From the NCBI RefSeq assembly GCF_013347965.1, contig NZ_CP048810.1, forward strand, positions 5,269,501 to 5,333,500: a stretch of 64,000 nucleotides of DNA. The letters run 5' to 3'. Position 1 is the stretch's first letter. Every line of letters starts with the position of its first letter. The stretch is from Pseudomonas bijieensis (GTDB taxonomy: Bacteria; Pseudomonadota; Gammaproteobacteria; Pseudomonadales; Pseudomonadaceae). Position numbers and translations under genes: made by a program. This document shows positions 39,448-48,748 of the stretch, piece by piece. The notes under the pieces were generated by a model. It was given only the letters and a program-made list of their open reading frames with translations, was not told where the DNA came from and ran no database searches.

Positions 39448-40167
39448 TTACTCGTGATGCGGTTCACCGAGGAAGGTCAACGAGGTGAACACGCCGCGCG
39501 TGGCCACGTCCTTGTCGTCCTTGAGCGCAATTTCCATCTGCGCCGCGATCACGTTCAAGCCTTCGTTGCGCACCAACACCTTGGCCCGGCCTTCCGCGTC
39601 AGTTTCCGTCGATACGGTGTTTGGCGCGCTGCGGTAGTCGCCCACCAGCTTCACCCCGGCCGCCGGTTTGCCATCCAGCAGCACCCGTACCGGCAATGAC
39701 TGGCCCGGCCCGACGGTCAGCGGGTCGACTTCCGGCAGGATCACGAACTTGATCGGTGCAAGCGCCGGCAGTTTTGCCCCCGGCTCATAGATCGCCAGGC
39801 TGTACTTGAACGTGTGGGTCGATTCAATCGCTCCGGGCACTTTGCTGCGGCCTTCGTTGATCCACTTCTTGTCGGCGGTCTGCGACCACATGCCGTTGTC
39901 CAGCGCCACCGCCAGCACGGCCGGCGGCTTGAGCGTTTGCAGGCGGGCGTGGTCCGGCAGGCGCTCCACGGTGACGGGGATCATCTTGCCGCCCAGGTCA
40001 TAGGCCCAGGCGCCGCTGACTTTCTGCGCTTTGAAGGCGTTGTCTTCGGCACCGTGACCGTAGACCACTTCGATGTTGCCGCGCCGCTGTTCGGTCCACA
40101 GGCCATGGGCCGAGGCCTGTGTGGCCAGGAGCAGGCCGAGCAGGGCGAAGGTCTTGGGGTGTTTCAT
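39448..40167 (-). CDS. DUF4198 periplasmic protein
   Basis: The 239-residue protein has a signal peptide (about 1-20, ASA) followed by mature HGLWTEQRRGNIEVVYGHGAEDN, the metal-protein-like start of DUF4198 domains, and late Ig-like strands (QSLPVRVLLDGKPAAGVKLVGD). DUF4198 proteins often accompany TonB receptors for metals. It follows the receptor gene by 13 bases. A role as a periplasmic metal- or ligand-binding partner is inferred. Confidence 0.85.
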   Translation of the reverse strand: MKHPKTFALLGLLLATQASAHGLWTEQRRGNIEVVYGHGAEDNAFKAQKVSGAWAYDLGGKMIPVTVERLPDHARLQTLKPPAVLAVALDNGMWSQTADKKWINEGRSKVPGAIESTHTFKYSLAIYEPGAKLPALAPIKFVILPEVDPLTVGPGQSLPVRVLLDGKPAAGVKLVGDYRSAPNTVSTETDAEGRAKVLVRNEGLNVIAAQMEIALKDDKDVATRGVFTSLTFLGEPHHE

Positions 40168-40180
40168 GTCGATTTTCCTT

Positions 40181-42286
40181 TTATAGCGCGAGGGTGAGAC
40201 TGACAGTGAAGTTGCGCGGCTCGCCGGGGGTGACCCAGTAGTTGCTGTAGGAGCGCTCGTAGTATTTTTCGTCGAAGACGTTGTTCAGGTTGAGGCCCAC
40301 GGTGACGTCATCGCTGGCCTTGTAATGGGCCAGCAGGTCGACTGTGTGGTAGGCCGGCAGTTCGAAATCCTTGCCGGCCTCGCCCGAGCGATCCCCAACG
40401 TAAGTGAATGCCGCGCCGACGTCCGAGCCGCGCAGGTGGCCGTCCTGGAATTCGTAGACCCCCAGCACGCTGCCGCTGTGTTTGGCGACGCCGAGGATCC
40501 GGCTGCCGGTGGGAATCTGCTGGTCGCCCTTGGTCACTTCGGCATCGATGTAGGCGAAGGCGCCGATCACCCGTACGGCATCGGTCACTTGCCCGGTGAA
40601 TTGCAGGTCGATGCCTTGGCTGCCAGCCTTGCCCACGGCCCGGCTGAAGTCGGTCCCGGCGACCGGGCTCAGGACGTTTTCCTTCTCTATATGGAACGCC
40701 GCCAGGGTGGTGCTCAGGCGGTCGTCGAACAATTCGCTCTTGATTCCCACTTCATAGCCGACGCCTTCCTCGGGATTGAAAGATTTGCCGTCGGCATCCA
40801 GACCGCTATTGGGCTTGAATGAAGTGGAGGCGTTGGCGAACAGACCCACCTGGGGCGTCAGTTGATACAGCAGGCCGGCTCGTTGCGTCAGGGCGTCGTG
40901 GCGCTGGCGGCTGGTGCGATCACGGGTGTGGTCGTCGATGCTCTGCTCGAAATGCTCGTAGCGCACGCCGAGCAGGCCCCGCAGTTTGTCGGTGAAGACG
41001 ATCTGGTCCTGCAGGTTCAGCGCGCGGCTTTGCACATGTTCGAAGAAGTCTGTGCCGGTACGAGCACCATTGGGTTTCGGCTGGCCGTAGATCGGCTGGT
41101 AGATGTCGATGGGGTAGGTGCCGCCGCCGATGGTGGTCACGCGCTCGTTCTTGCGGTAGTCCTCATATTCGCTGCCGATCAGCAGTTCGTGCTGCCACGG
41201 GCCGAGGTCGAACAGGCCACGCAATTCCAGTTGGGTGATGCTGTCGTGCCAATTGTTGTCACGCTCGCGATAGCGGCGGTTCACCGTATGGCCGTCGGCG
41301 TTCAGCGGGCGCGCTTCGGAGGCGAAACCCCAGAGTTCACCCTGTTTGTAATGGCTGGCCAGGCGCAGTTGCCAGGTGTCGTTGAGCTGATGTTCGAGGG
41401 CGGCCTGGAGCATGTTGTTGTGATTGTCGATATCGCCGTCGTTGGGTTCGCCCAGAAAGGTCGAGCGGGAAACGCCGCTCCAGCGATTGTCCGGGGCGAC
41501 GATGCCGCGGTCGAAGGTTGAGCTGTGGCGCACGATTTCGCTTTCCACCAACAACCGCGTGTCGGGGTTCAACTGCCAACTGATGGAAGGGGCGACGAAG
41601 ACGCGCTTGCTGTCGACGTGATCGCGAAAGCTGTGATTGTCCTCGACCGCCAGGTTGACCCGCGACAACAAGTGGCCTTCGGTATCCAGTGGCGTGTTGA
41701 CGTCCAGCGCGGTGCGATAGCGATCCCAACTGCCGGCGCTGGTCTGCAGGGTGGTGAAGGCTTCAGGCTGGGGTTTCTTGGTGACGATGTTTACCGTGCC
41801 ACCCGGGTCGCCTCGCCCATACAGGCTGGCGGCGGGGCCCTTGAGCACTTCGATGCGTTCGATGTTGGCCGCGTCCGGGGTGCTTGGGTAGCCGCGGTTG
41901 GCGCTGAAACCATCCTTGTAGAACTCCGACGTCGTGAAGCCGCGCACGCTGTATTCGTAGAGCGTCAGGCCACCGAAGTTGTTTTGTTTCGACACGCCGC
42001 CGGCATATTCCAATGCCCGTTCGACGTTGGTGCTGCCCAGGTCCTTGAGCACGCTTGCGGGAATCACGCTGATCGATTGCGGGATGTCGCGCAGGGCCGT
42101 ATCGGTTTTGGTGGCACTGGCGGAGCGGGTGGCGCGGTAGCCCGTCACGGGGCCGGTGGGCGATTCGTACTCGGATGTGACGCTGATGGCGTCCAGTTCC
42201 ACGGGCTGGGTTTCTTCGGCGTAGGCGGGATCGCCGAGCAGACCCAGGGCGAGGCTGGCAACGGAAATCCGTTTCAGGGATGACAT
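40181..42286 (-). CDS. TonB-dependent siderophore-type receptor
   Basis: The 701-residue outer-membrane protein has a signal peptide (about 1-23) and a TonB-box-like ELDAISVTSEY. A plug domain (about 55-165) follows with DIPQSISVIPASVLKD and VLKGPAASLYGRGDPGGTVNIVTKKP, then a 22-strand barrel ending YWVTPGEPRNFTVSLTLAL with terminal Leu. There is no N-terminal STN signalling domain, so it is not a sigma/anti-sigma transducer. A Fur-box-like site lies 43 bases upstream. The ligand is unknown. The start MSSLKRISVASL (42286) is preferred over 42301. Confidence 0.92.
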   Translation of the reverse strand: MSSLKRISVASLALGLLGDPAYAEETQPVELDAISVTSEYESPTGPVTGYRATRSASATKTDTALRDIPQSISVIPASVLKDLGSTNVERALEYAGGVSKQNNFGGLTLYEYSVRGFTTSEFYKDGFSANRGYPSTPDAANIERIEVLKGPAASLYGRGDPGGTVNIVTKKPQPEAFTTLQTSAGSWDRYRTALDVNTPLDTEGHLLSRVNLAVEDNHSFRDHVDSKRVFVAPSISWQLNPDTRLLVESEIVRHSSTFDRGIVAPDNRWSGVSRSTFLGEPNDGDIDNHNNMLQAALEHQLNDTWQLRLASHYKQGELWGFASEARPLNADGHTVNRRYRERDNNWHDSITQLELRGLFDLGPWQHELLIGSEYEDYRKNERVTTIGGGTYPIDIYQPIYGQPKPNGARTGTDFFEHVQSRALNLQDQIVFTDKLRGLLGVRYEHFEQSIDDHTRDRTSRQRHDALTQRAGLLYQLTPQVGLFANASTSFKPNSGLDADGKSFNPEEGVGYEVGIKSELFDDRLSTTLAAFHIEKENVLSPVAGTDFSRAVGKAGSQGIDLQFTGQVTDAVRVIGAFAYIDAEVTKGDQQIPTGSRILGVAKHSGSVLGVYEFQDGHLRGSDVGAAFTYVGDRSGEAGKDFELPAYHTVDLLAHYKASDDVTVGLNLNNVFDEKYYERSYSNYWVTPGEPRNFTVSLTLAL

Positions 42287-42330
42287 GTTATGTTGTTCCA
42301 ATTTTTAGTATTGAAACAATATAACACTAC

Positions 42331-42349
42331 TAATGAGAATTTATGCTAT
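42331..42349 (-). promoter_or_regulatory. Putative Fur box before the TonB receptor gene
   Basis: On the minus strand the site reads AGCATAAATTCTCATTAGT around the core AATTCTCATTA, which resembles the second half of pseudomonad Fur boxes. The match to the palindromic consensus is partial (about 10 of 19). Confidence 0.5.
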
Positions 42350-42388
42350 TCCTGATTTTCAGAAAAAGTAGCGCCAGACGCTGTTTTC

Positions 42389-42520
42389 GTGGCGAGGGGA
42401 GCTTGCTCCCGCAGGGCTGCGAAGCAGCCCCAACAGGATTGATGCGATCAGTCTGGGTTTTTGCGGTGGCAGGTTCAGGACTGCTGTGCAGCCCAGCGGG
42501 AGCAAGCTCCCCTCGCCACG
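42389..42520. repeat. REPIN, type B
   Basis: GTGGCGAGGGGAGCTTGCTCCCGC and its inverse are separated by a 75-base core with GGGCTGCGAAGCAGCCC. It lies between algW and the TonB receptor promoter. Confidence 0.9.
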
Positions 42521-42540
42521 GGGATGGGGGCTGTTGCGGC

Positions 42541-43701
42541 TTACTGCTCTTCCTTGACCGCCGCTGGTGCGGGCGGTGGGCGCAGGCCGATTTCAGCGGT
42601 GAGCTTGAGCTCCTTGCCGTTGCGCATGACCTGGATGGTCACCTTGTCGGTGGGCTTGATCCGCGCCACCTGGTTCATCGAGCGGCGGCCATCGCCGGCC
42701 GGTTCGCCATCGATGCTCAGGATCACATCGCCCAACTGCAGGCCGGCCTTCTGCGCCGGGCCGTCGCGGAAAATCCCTGCCACCACGATGCCGGGCCGCC
42801 CGGACAAACCGAAGGACTCCGCCAGTTCCTGGGTCAGCGGCTGGACTTCAATCCCCAGCCAGCCGCGAATCACCTGGCCGTGTTCGATGATGGACTTCAT
42901 CACCTCCATCGCCAGCTTCACCGGAATGGCGAAGCCGATGCCCTGGCTGCCACCGGACTTGGAGAAGATCGCCGTGTTGATCCCGGTAAGGTTGCCGTTG
43001 GCATCCACCAGCGCACCGCCGGAGTTGCCGGGGTTGATCGCGGCGTCGGTCTGGATGAAATCCTCGTAGTTGTTCAGGCCCAACTGATTGCGCCCGGTGG
43101 CGCTGATGATGCCCATGGTCACGGTCTGGCCAACGCCGAACGGGTTGCCGATGGCCAGGGTCACGTCGCCGATGCGGATGCTGTCGGAGCGGCCGATGGT
43201 AATGGCCGGCAGGTTCTTGAGGTCGATCTTCAGCACCGCGAGATCGGTTTCCGGGTCGCTGCCGATCACCCGGGCCAGGGTCTCACGACCGTCCTTGAGG
43301 GCCACCACGATCTGATCGGCACCGCTGGTGACGTGGTTGTTGGTCAAGATATAACCTTCCGGGCTCATGATTACGCCCGACCCCAGGCTCGACTCCATGC
43401 GCTTCTGCTTGGGCGAGTTGTCGCCGAAGAAACGCCGGAATTGCGGGTCTTCGAACAGCGGATGGCTGGGTTTGTTGATGACCTTGGTGGTGTACAGGTT
43501 CACCACGGCCGGCGCGGCGGTGGTCACGGCATCGGCGTAGGACACCGGCCCCTGTTGCACCGCCTTGCTTTGCGGCGCCTGCTGCAAGTTGACGTCGAGG
43601 CTCGGCAGCCCGACCCATTCCGGGTAGCGCTGGATAATCAGTAGAGCGACAAGCACGCCGGCCAACAGCGGCCAGCCGGAAAAACGCAGCGCCTTGAGCA
43701 T
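42541..43701 (-). CDS. algW: Periplasmic serine protease AlgW (DegS-type)
   Basis: AlgW cleaves the anti-sigma factor MucA in response to misfolded envelope proteins. The 386-residue protein has an N-terminal membrane anchor (about 8-25). The trypsin-like catalytic residues are His in ILTNNHV, Asp in ETDLAVL and Ser in NPGNSGGALV. A single PDZ domain (about 280-370, IRGWLGIEVQPL...QLGDVILSIDG) marks the DegS/AlgW type rather than MucD. The flanking position opposite the Nif3-like gene is usual for Pseudomonas. Confidence 0.93.
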   Translation of the reverse strand: MLKALRFSGWPLLAGVLVALLIIQRYPEWVGLPSLDVNLQQAPQSKAVQQGPVSYADAVTTAAPAVVNLYTTKVINKPSHPLFEDPQFRRFFGDNSPKQKRMESSLGSGVIMSPEGYILTNNHVTSGADQIVVALKDGRETLARVIGSDPETDLAVLKIDLKNLPAITIGRSDSIRIGDVTLAIGNPFGVGQTVTMGIISATGRNQLGLNNYEDFIQTDAAINPGNSGGALVDANGNLTGINTAIFSKSGGSQGIGFAIPVKLAMEVMKSIIEHGQVIRGWLGIEVQPLTQELAESFGLSGRPGIVVAGIFRDGPAQKAGLQLGDVILSIDGEPAGDGRRSMNQVARIKPTDKVTIQVMRNGKELKLTAEIGLRPPPAPAAVKEEQ

Positions 43702-43805
43702 TAAGCACGTCCTACAAAGGTTGCAGGCGGTATGAGACCGCCCATAATGTCGCGCATTATACGAGGCCGCGCGCGCCTCTGAACGGGATATTTAGGAGTC
43801 TTTTC

Positions 43806-44564
43806 ATGGCCGTAGCCCTGAGCACCCTGGTCGAAGAAACGGACCGTTACCTGGCGAGCAGCCGGATTGCCGATTACTGCCCCAATGGCCTGCAGGTCGA
43901 AGGCGCGCCCCAGGTGATGCGCATTGTCAGTGGCGTCACCGCCAGCCAGGCTTTGCTCGACGCTGCAGTCGAGGCCGAGGCCGACCTGGTGCTGGTGCAT
44001 CACGGTTATTTCTGGAAGGGCGAGAACCCCTGTGTCACCGGCATGAAACAACGTCGCCTGAAAACGTTGCTCAAGCATGACATCAGCCTGCTGGCTTATC
44101 ACTTGCCGTTGGACCTGCACCCCGAGGTGGGCAATAACGTGCAACTGGCCCGTCAGTTGGACATCACCGTCGAGGGACCGCTGGATCCGGACAACCCCAA
44201 GATTGTCGGCCTGGTCGGTTCCCTGTCCGAACCGATGACGGCGCGGGACTTTGCGCGCAAGGTCCAGGAAACCATGGGGCGCGAGCCCTTGCTGATCGAA
44301 GGCGAGCAGATGATCCGCCGGGTCGGCTGGTGCACCGGCGGCGGCCAGGGCTATATCGACCAGGCCGTGCTGGCAGGCGTCGACCTGTACCTCAGCGGCG
44401 AGGCCTCGGAGCAGACATTCCACAGTGCGCGGGAAAACGGCATCAGCTTCATCGCCGCCGGGCACCATGCGACTGAGCGCTATGGTGTGCAGGCGCTGGG
44501 CGATTACCTGGCGCGACGCTTTGCCCTGGAACATATCTTCATCGATTGTCCGAATCCCATCTGA
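43806..44564 (+). CDS. Nif3-like dinuclear metal protein (YbgI)
   Basis: The 252-residue protein has the family metal ligands in LVLVHHGYFWKGE (HH), YHLPLDLHPEVGNN, and the late FIAAGHHATERYGVQAL. Members form hexamers with a dinuclear metal site. The reaction is not settled. It is divergent from algW across 104 bases. Confidence 0.92.
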   Translation: MAVALSTLVEETDRYLASSRIADYCPNGLQVEGAPQVMRIVSGVTASQALLDAAVEAEADLVLVHHGYFWKGENPCVTGMKQRRLKTLLKHDISLLAYHLPLDLHPEVGNNVQLARQLDITVEGPLDPDNPKIVGLVGSLSEPMTARDFARKVQETMGREPLLIEGEQMIRRVGWCTGGGQGYIDQAVLAGVDLYLSGEASEQTFHSARENGISFIAAGHHATERYGVQALGDYLARRFALEHIFIDCPNPI

Positions 44565-44594
44565 CTAACGCTGAACTGAATGTGGAAGCGGGCC

Positions 44595-44669
44595 TGTGGG
44601 AGCAAAGCTTGCTCGCGATAGCGGTGTTGCATGTGCCGACGTCATCGCGAGCAAGCTTTGCTCCCACAG
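44595..44669. repeat. REPIN, type A, short spacer
   Basis: TGTGGGAGCAAAGCTTGCTC and its inverse lie 75 bases end to end. A third partial piece, GCTCCCACAGA, follows at 44679-44689. It is the shortest type A REPIN in the window. Confidence 0.88.
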
Positions 44670-44834
44670 AGTTCACTGGCTCCCACAGAGGGCATTGCAA
44701 TACCCGAACCACCAGGCATATCCATATGCTGTTTCGATCTAGTTGGCGCCCTGATTAGAAGAGGTCGCTGTGCTAGGATTCCCCGCTCGAACACGGCCCG
44801 CTGGCCGTTCATAAGAAAGTTTTCGTGAGTAGCC

Positions 44835-45752
44835 ATGGTCGACAAACTGACGCATCTGAAACAGCTGGAGGCGGAAAGCATCCACATCATCCGCGAGGTG
44901 GCCGCCGAGTTCGATAACCCGGTGATGCTGTACTCCATCGGTAAAGACTCCGCCGTGATGCTGCACCTGGCACGCAAGGCGTTCTTCCCCGGCAAGCTGC
45001 CGTTTCCGGTGATGCACGTCGACACCCGCTGGAAATTCCAGGAAATGTACAAGTTCCGCGATCGCATGGTCGAAGAGCTGGGCCTGGACCTGATCACTCA
45101 CGTGAACCCGGATGGCGTGGCCCAGGGCATCAACCCGTTCACCCACGGCAGTGCCAAGCACACCGACATCATGAAGACCGAAGGCCTCAAGCAGGCCTTG
45201 GACAAATATGGTTTCGACGCCGCGTTCGGCGGTGCCCGTCGCGATGAAGAGAAATCCCGTGCCAAGGAGCGCGTGTATTCGTTCCGCGACAGCAAGCACC
45301 GCTGGGACCCGAAGAACCAGCGTCCGGAGCTGTGGAACGTCTACAACGGCAAGGTCAACAAGGGCGAGTCGATCCGCGTGTTCCCGTTGTCGAACTGGAC
45401 CGAGCTGGACATCTGGCAGTACATCTACCTCGAAGGCATCCCGATCGTGCCGCTGTACTTCGCCGCCGAGCGTGAAGTGATCGAGAAGAACGGCACGCTG
45501 ATCATGATCGACGACGAGCGCATCCTTGAGCACCTGTCCGACGAAGACAAGGCCCGCATCGTCAAGAAGAAAGTGCGTTTCCGTACCCTTGGCTGCTACC
45601 CGTTGACGGGCGCGGTGGAGTCCGAGGCCGAAAGCCTGACGGACATCATCCAGGAAATGCTCCTGACGCGAACTTCCGAGCGCCAGGGCCGGGTCATCGA
45701 CCACGATGGCGCAGGCTCGATGGAAGATAAAAAACGTCAAGGTTATTTCTAA
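44835..45752 (+). CDS. cysD: Sulfate adenylyltransferase subunit 2
   Basis: CysD catalyses APS formation with CysN. The 305-residue protein has the PP-loop-type [14 protein letters not shown], the [20 protein letters not shown] region and [10 protein letters not shown]. Length matches. It is nine bases ahead of cysNC, the usual sulfate activation operon. Confidence 0.97.
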   Translation: MVDKLTHLKQLEAESIHIIREVAAEFDNPVMLYSIGKDSAVMLHLARKAFFPGKLPFPVMHVDTRWKFQEMYKFRDRMVEELGLDLITHVNPDGVAQGINPFTHGSAKHTDIMKTEGLKQALDKYGFDAAFGGARRDEEKSRAKERVYSFRDSKHRWDPKNQRPELWNVYNGKVNKGESIRVFPLSNWTELDIWQYIYLEGIPIVPLYFAAEREVIEKNGTLIMIDDERILEHLSDEDKARIVKKKVRFRTLGCYPLTGAVESEAESLTDIIQEMLLTRTSERQGRVIDHDGAGSMEDKKRQGYF

Positions 45753-45761
45753 GGGGCTGTC

Positions 45762-47660
45762 ATGTCGCATCAATCTGATTTGATCAGCGAGGACATCCTC
45801 GCCTACCTGGGCCAGCATGAGCGTAAAGAGCTGCTGCGCTTTTTGACCTGCGGTAACGTCGACGACGGCAAGAGCACCCTGATCGGGCGCCTGCTGCACG
45901 ACTCCAAGATGATCTACGAAGATCACCTGGAAGCCATCACCCGCGATTCGAAGAAAGTCGGCACCACCGGTGACGACATCGACCTGGCGCTGCTGGTGGA
46001 CGGCCTGCAGGCCGAGCGCGAGCAAGGCATCACTATCGACGTTGCGTACCGTTACTTCTCCACCGCCAAGCGCAAATTCATCATCGCCGACACGCCCGGC
46101 CATGAGCAGTACACCCGCAACATGGCCACCGGTGCCTCCACCTGTGACCTGGCGATCATCCTGGTAGACGCCCGCTACGGCGTGCAGACCCAGACCCGTC
46201 GCCACAGCTTCATCGCCTCGTTGCTGGGCATCAAGCACATCGTCGTGGCCATCAACAAGATGGACCTCAAGGACTTCGACCAGGGTGTGTTCGAGTCGAT
46301 CAAGGCTGACTACCTGAAGTTCGCCGAAGGCTTGAAGATGAAGCCCACCAGCATGCACTTCGTGCCGATGTCTGCCCTCAAGGGTGACAACGTGGTGAAC
46401 AAGTCCGAGCGCTCGCCGTGGTACACCGGCCAGTCGCTGATGGAAATCCTCGAGACCGTGGAAGTGGCGGGTGACCGTAACTTCACCGACCTGCGCTTCC
46501 CGGTGCAGTACGTCAACCGTCCGAACCTGAACTTCCGCGGCTTCGCCGGCACCCTCGCCAGCGGCATCGTGCACAAGGGCGACGAAGTGGTGGTGCTGCC
46601 GTCGGGCAAGAGCAGCCGCGTGAAATCCATCGTCACCTTCGAAGGCGAGCTGGAGCACGCCGGTCCTGGCCAGGCGGTCACGCTGACCATGGAAGACGAG
46701 ATCGACATCTCCCGTGGCGACCTGCTGGTGCATGCCGACAACGTGCCGCCGGTGACCGACAGCTTCGAAGCGATGCTGGTGTGGATGGCCGAAGAACCGA
46801 TGCTGCCGGGCAAGAAATACGACATCAAGCGCGCCACCAGCTACGTGCCGGGCTCGATTGCCAGCATCGTCAACAAGGTTGACGTGAACACCCTGGAAGA
46901 GGGACCGGCCAGCGCGCTGCAGCTCAACGAAATCGGCAAGGTGAAGATCGCCCTCGATGCACCGATCGCCCTGGACGGTTACGAGAGCAACCGCACCACC
47001 GGCGCGTTCATCGTCATCGATCGTCTGACCAACGGCACGGTCGGCGCCGGCATGATCGTCGCCCAGCCGCTGGCCCATGGCAGCAGCACGCACCACGGAA
47101 AACTGGCTCATGTGTCGGTTGAAGAACGCGCCCAGCGCTTCGGCCAGCAACCGGCCACGGTCTTGTTCAGTGGCCTGTCGGGCGCCGGCAAGAGCACGCT
47201 GGCCTATGCGGTGGAACGCAAGTTGTTCGACCTGGGCCGTGCAGTCTTCGTCCTCGATGGCCAGAATCTGCGCCATGACTTGAACAAAGGCCTGCCGCAG
47301 GACCGTGCCGGGCGCACCGAGAACTGGCGTCGTGCGGCCCACGTGGCCCGTCAGTTCAACGAGGCCGGCTTGCTGACCCTCGCTGCGTTCGTTGCGCCGA
47401 ACGCCGAAGGGCGTGAGCAGGCCAAGGACCTGATCGGTCGGGAGCGTTTGCTGACGGTCTATGTCCAGGCCTCGCCAGCGGTCTGCGCCCAGCGTGATCC
47501 GCAAGGGCTGTACGCCGCTGCTGGTGACAACATCCCGGGCGAATCCTTCCCGTATGACGTGCCGCTGGATGCCGACCTGGTGATCGACACCCAGTCGCTG
47601 ACGCTGGAAGAAAGCGTCAAGCAGGTGTTGGATCTGCTGCGCAAGCGTGGAGCGATCTAA
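45762..47660 (+). CDS. cysNC: Bifunctional sulfate adenylyltransferase subunit 1 / APS kinase
   Basis: The 632-residue fusion first activates sulfate with GTP-driven CysN: residues about 30-45 have the P-loop [15 protein letters not shown], then [15 protein letters not shown] and AINKMD. The CysC kinase domain begins near 455, with P-loop GLSGAGKST at about 470 and the [13 protein letters not shown] substrate loop. The product PAPS feeds cysteine synthesis. The fusion is typical of pseudomonads. A terminator follows. Confidence 0.97.
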   Translation: MSHQSDLISEDILAYLGQHERKELLRFLTCGNVDDGKSTLIGRLLHDSKMIYEDHLEAITRDSKKVGTTGDDIDLALLVDGLQAEREQGITIDVAYRYFSTAKRKFIIADTPGHEQYTRNMATGASTCDLAIILVDARYGVQTQTRRHSFIASLLGIKHIVVAINKMDLKDFDQGVFESIKADYLKFAEGLKMKPTSMHFVPMSALKGDNVVNKSERSPWYTGQSLMEILETVEVAGDRNFTDLRFPVQYVNRPNLNFRGFAGTLASGIVHKGDEVVVLPSGKSSRVKSIVTFEGELEHAGPGQAVTLTMEDEIDISRGDLLVHADNVPPVTDSFEAMLVWMAEEPMLPGKKYDIKRATSYVPGSIASIVNKVDVNTLEEGPASALQLNEIGKVKIALDAPIALDGYESNRTTGAFIVIDRLTNGTVGAGMIVAQPLAHGSSTHHGKLAHVSVEERAQRFGQQPATVLFSGLSGAGKSTLAYAVERKLFDLGRAVFVLDGQNLRHDLNKGLPQDRAGRTENWRRAAHVARQFNEAGLLTLAAFVAPNAEGREQAKDLIGRERLLTVYVQASPAVCAQRDPQGLYAAAGDNIPGESFPYDVPLDADLVIDTQSLTLEESVKQVLDLLRKRGAI

Positions 47661-47678
47661 CCAACGCGGCAGTCAATA

Positions 47679-47714
47679 AAAAGCCCGCAGGTGAGCAATC
47701 ATCTGCGGGCTTTT
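47679..47714 (+). terminator. Terminator of cysD-cysNC
   Basis: Arms AAAAGCCCGCAG and CTGCGGGCTTTT around a 12-base loop lie 18 bases after the cysNC stop. Confidence 0.9.
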
Positions 47715-47741
47715 CATTTATCTGGAGCCAACTCGGTTAAC

Positions 47742-47833
47742 TGTGGGGAGCGAGCCTGCTCGCGATAGCGGTGGGTCAGTCTCCATTTATCCACGCTGAG
47801 ACACCGCAATCGCGAGCAGGCTCGCTCCCCACA
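47742..47833. repeat. REPIN, type A, GTGGGGAGC variant
   Basis: Both arms carry the same extra G/C (GTGGGGAGCGAGCC and GGCTCGCTCCCCAC). The matching change on both sides shows that the hairpin, not the exact sequence, is kept. Confidence 0.9.
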
Positions 47834-47839
47834 AGGGAT

Positions 47840-48748
47840 TCAGTGGCGGTTCGGATACTCGCGATGCATCTGCGCAAGCAGCGCATCCTTGTCCTGCCAC
47901 AACTGGTTGATCCAGCCCTGGAACTCCAGGCGGTACACACCGTCCTGATCGTAGTTCTTGCCAATGAACTGCGGCGGGATCTTCAGTTCCTGGAAATGCA
48001 CCACCACCTCTTCCACGTTGCCGCAGAGCAAATCCCAATACCCTGGACGACCGCTCGGATAATGGATCGTCACGTTGATGATCGACTCCAGTTGCTCACC
48101 CATGGCGTCGAGTACAAACGCGATGCCGCCGGCCTTGGGCTTGAGCAGGTAGCGAAACGGTGACTGCTGCTGGGCATGTTTGCCTTCGGTGAAGCGCGTG
48201 CCTTCGACGAAGTTGAAGATGCCCACCGGATTGTCGCGAAACTTCGCGCAGGTCTTGCGGGTGGTTTCCAGGTCCTTGCCCTTCTTTTCCGGATGCTTTT
48301 CCAGGTACGCCTTGGAATAGCGCTTCATGAACGGGAACCCCAGCGCCCACCAGGCCAGGCCGATCACCGGCACCCAGATCAGCTCCTGCTTGAGGAAAAA
48401 CTTCAATGGCCGGATGCGCCGGTTCAGCACGTACTGCAACACCATGATGTCGACCCAGCTCTGGTGGTTGCTGGTGACCAGGTATGAGTGTTGGTAGTCC
48501 AGCCCTTCCAGGCCGCTGAGGTGCCAGCGGGTGCGGCGTAGCAGGTTCATCCAGGCCTTGTTGTTGCTGATCCAGGTTTCGTGGATGTGGCCCATCAACC
48601 AGTCGGTGCAGCGCTGGGCAGCGGGGAAGGGCAGTAGCAGTTTGAAAATCGCCACGATGAACAACGGCGTGCAGCAGGCGATGGTATTGAGCGCCAACAG
48701 CAGCGAGGCAATCACGCCCCGCAGTGGGACAGGCAGGAAATCCAGCAT
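47840..48748 (-). CDS. YihG/PlsC-type acyltransferase
   Basis: The 302-residue membrane protein has an N-terminal hydrophobic helix pair (about 8-42), the LPLAT motif VTSNHQSWVDIMVLQ (NHxxxxD) and the acyltransferase FVEGTRFTEGKH motif. It is closest to the YihG group of lysophosphatidic acid acyltransferases. Its start abuts the pta stop without a gap, suggesting cotranscription. Confidence 0.9.
   Translation of the reverse strand: MLDFLPVPLRGVIASLLLALNTIACCTPLFIVAIFKLLLPFPAAQRCTDWLMGHIHETWISNNKAWMNLLRRTRWHLSGLEGLDYQHSYLVTSNHQSWVDIMVLQYVLNRRIRPLKFFLKQELIWVPVIGLAWWALGFPFMKRYSKAYLEKHPEKKGKDLETTRKTCAKFRDNPVGIFNFVEGTRFTEGKHAQQQSPFRYLLKPKAGGIAFVLDAMGEQLESIINVTIHYPSGRPGYWDLLCGNVEEVVVHFQELKIPPQFIGKNYDQDGVYRLEFQGWINQLWQDKDALLAQMHREYPNRH

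Noticed and set aside
44739..47504. A 921-codon open frame on the minus strand
   Set aside because: It is antisense to cysD and cysNC, whose products are unmistakable. High GC at third positions creates such mirror frames, and its translation has no recognisable domain.
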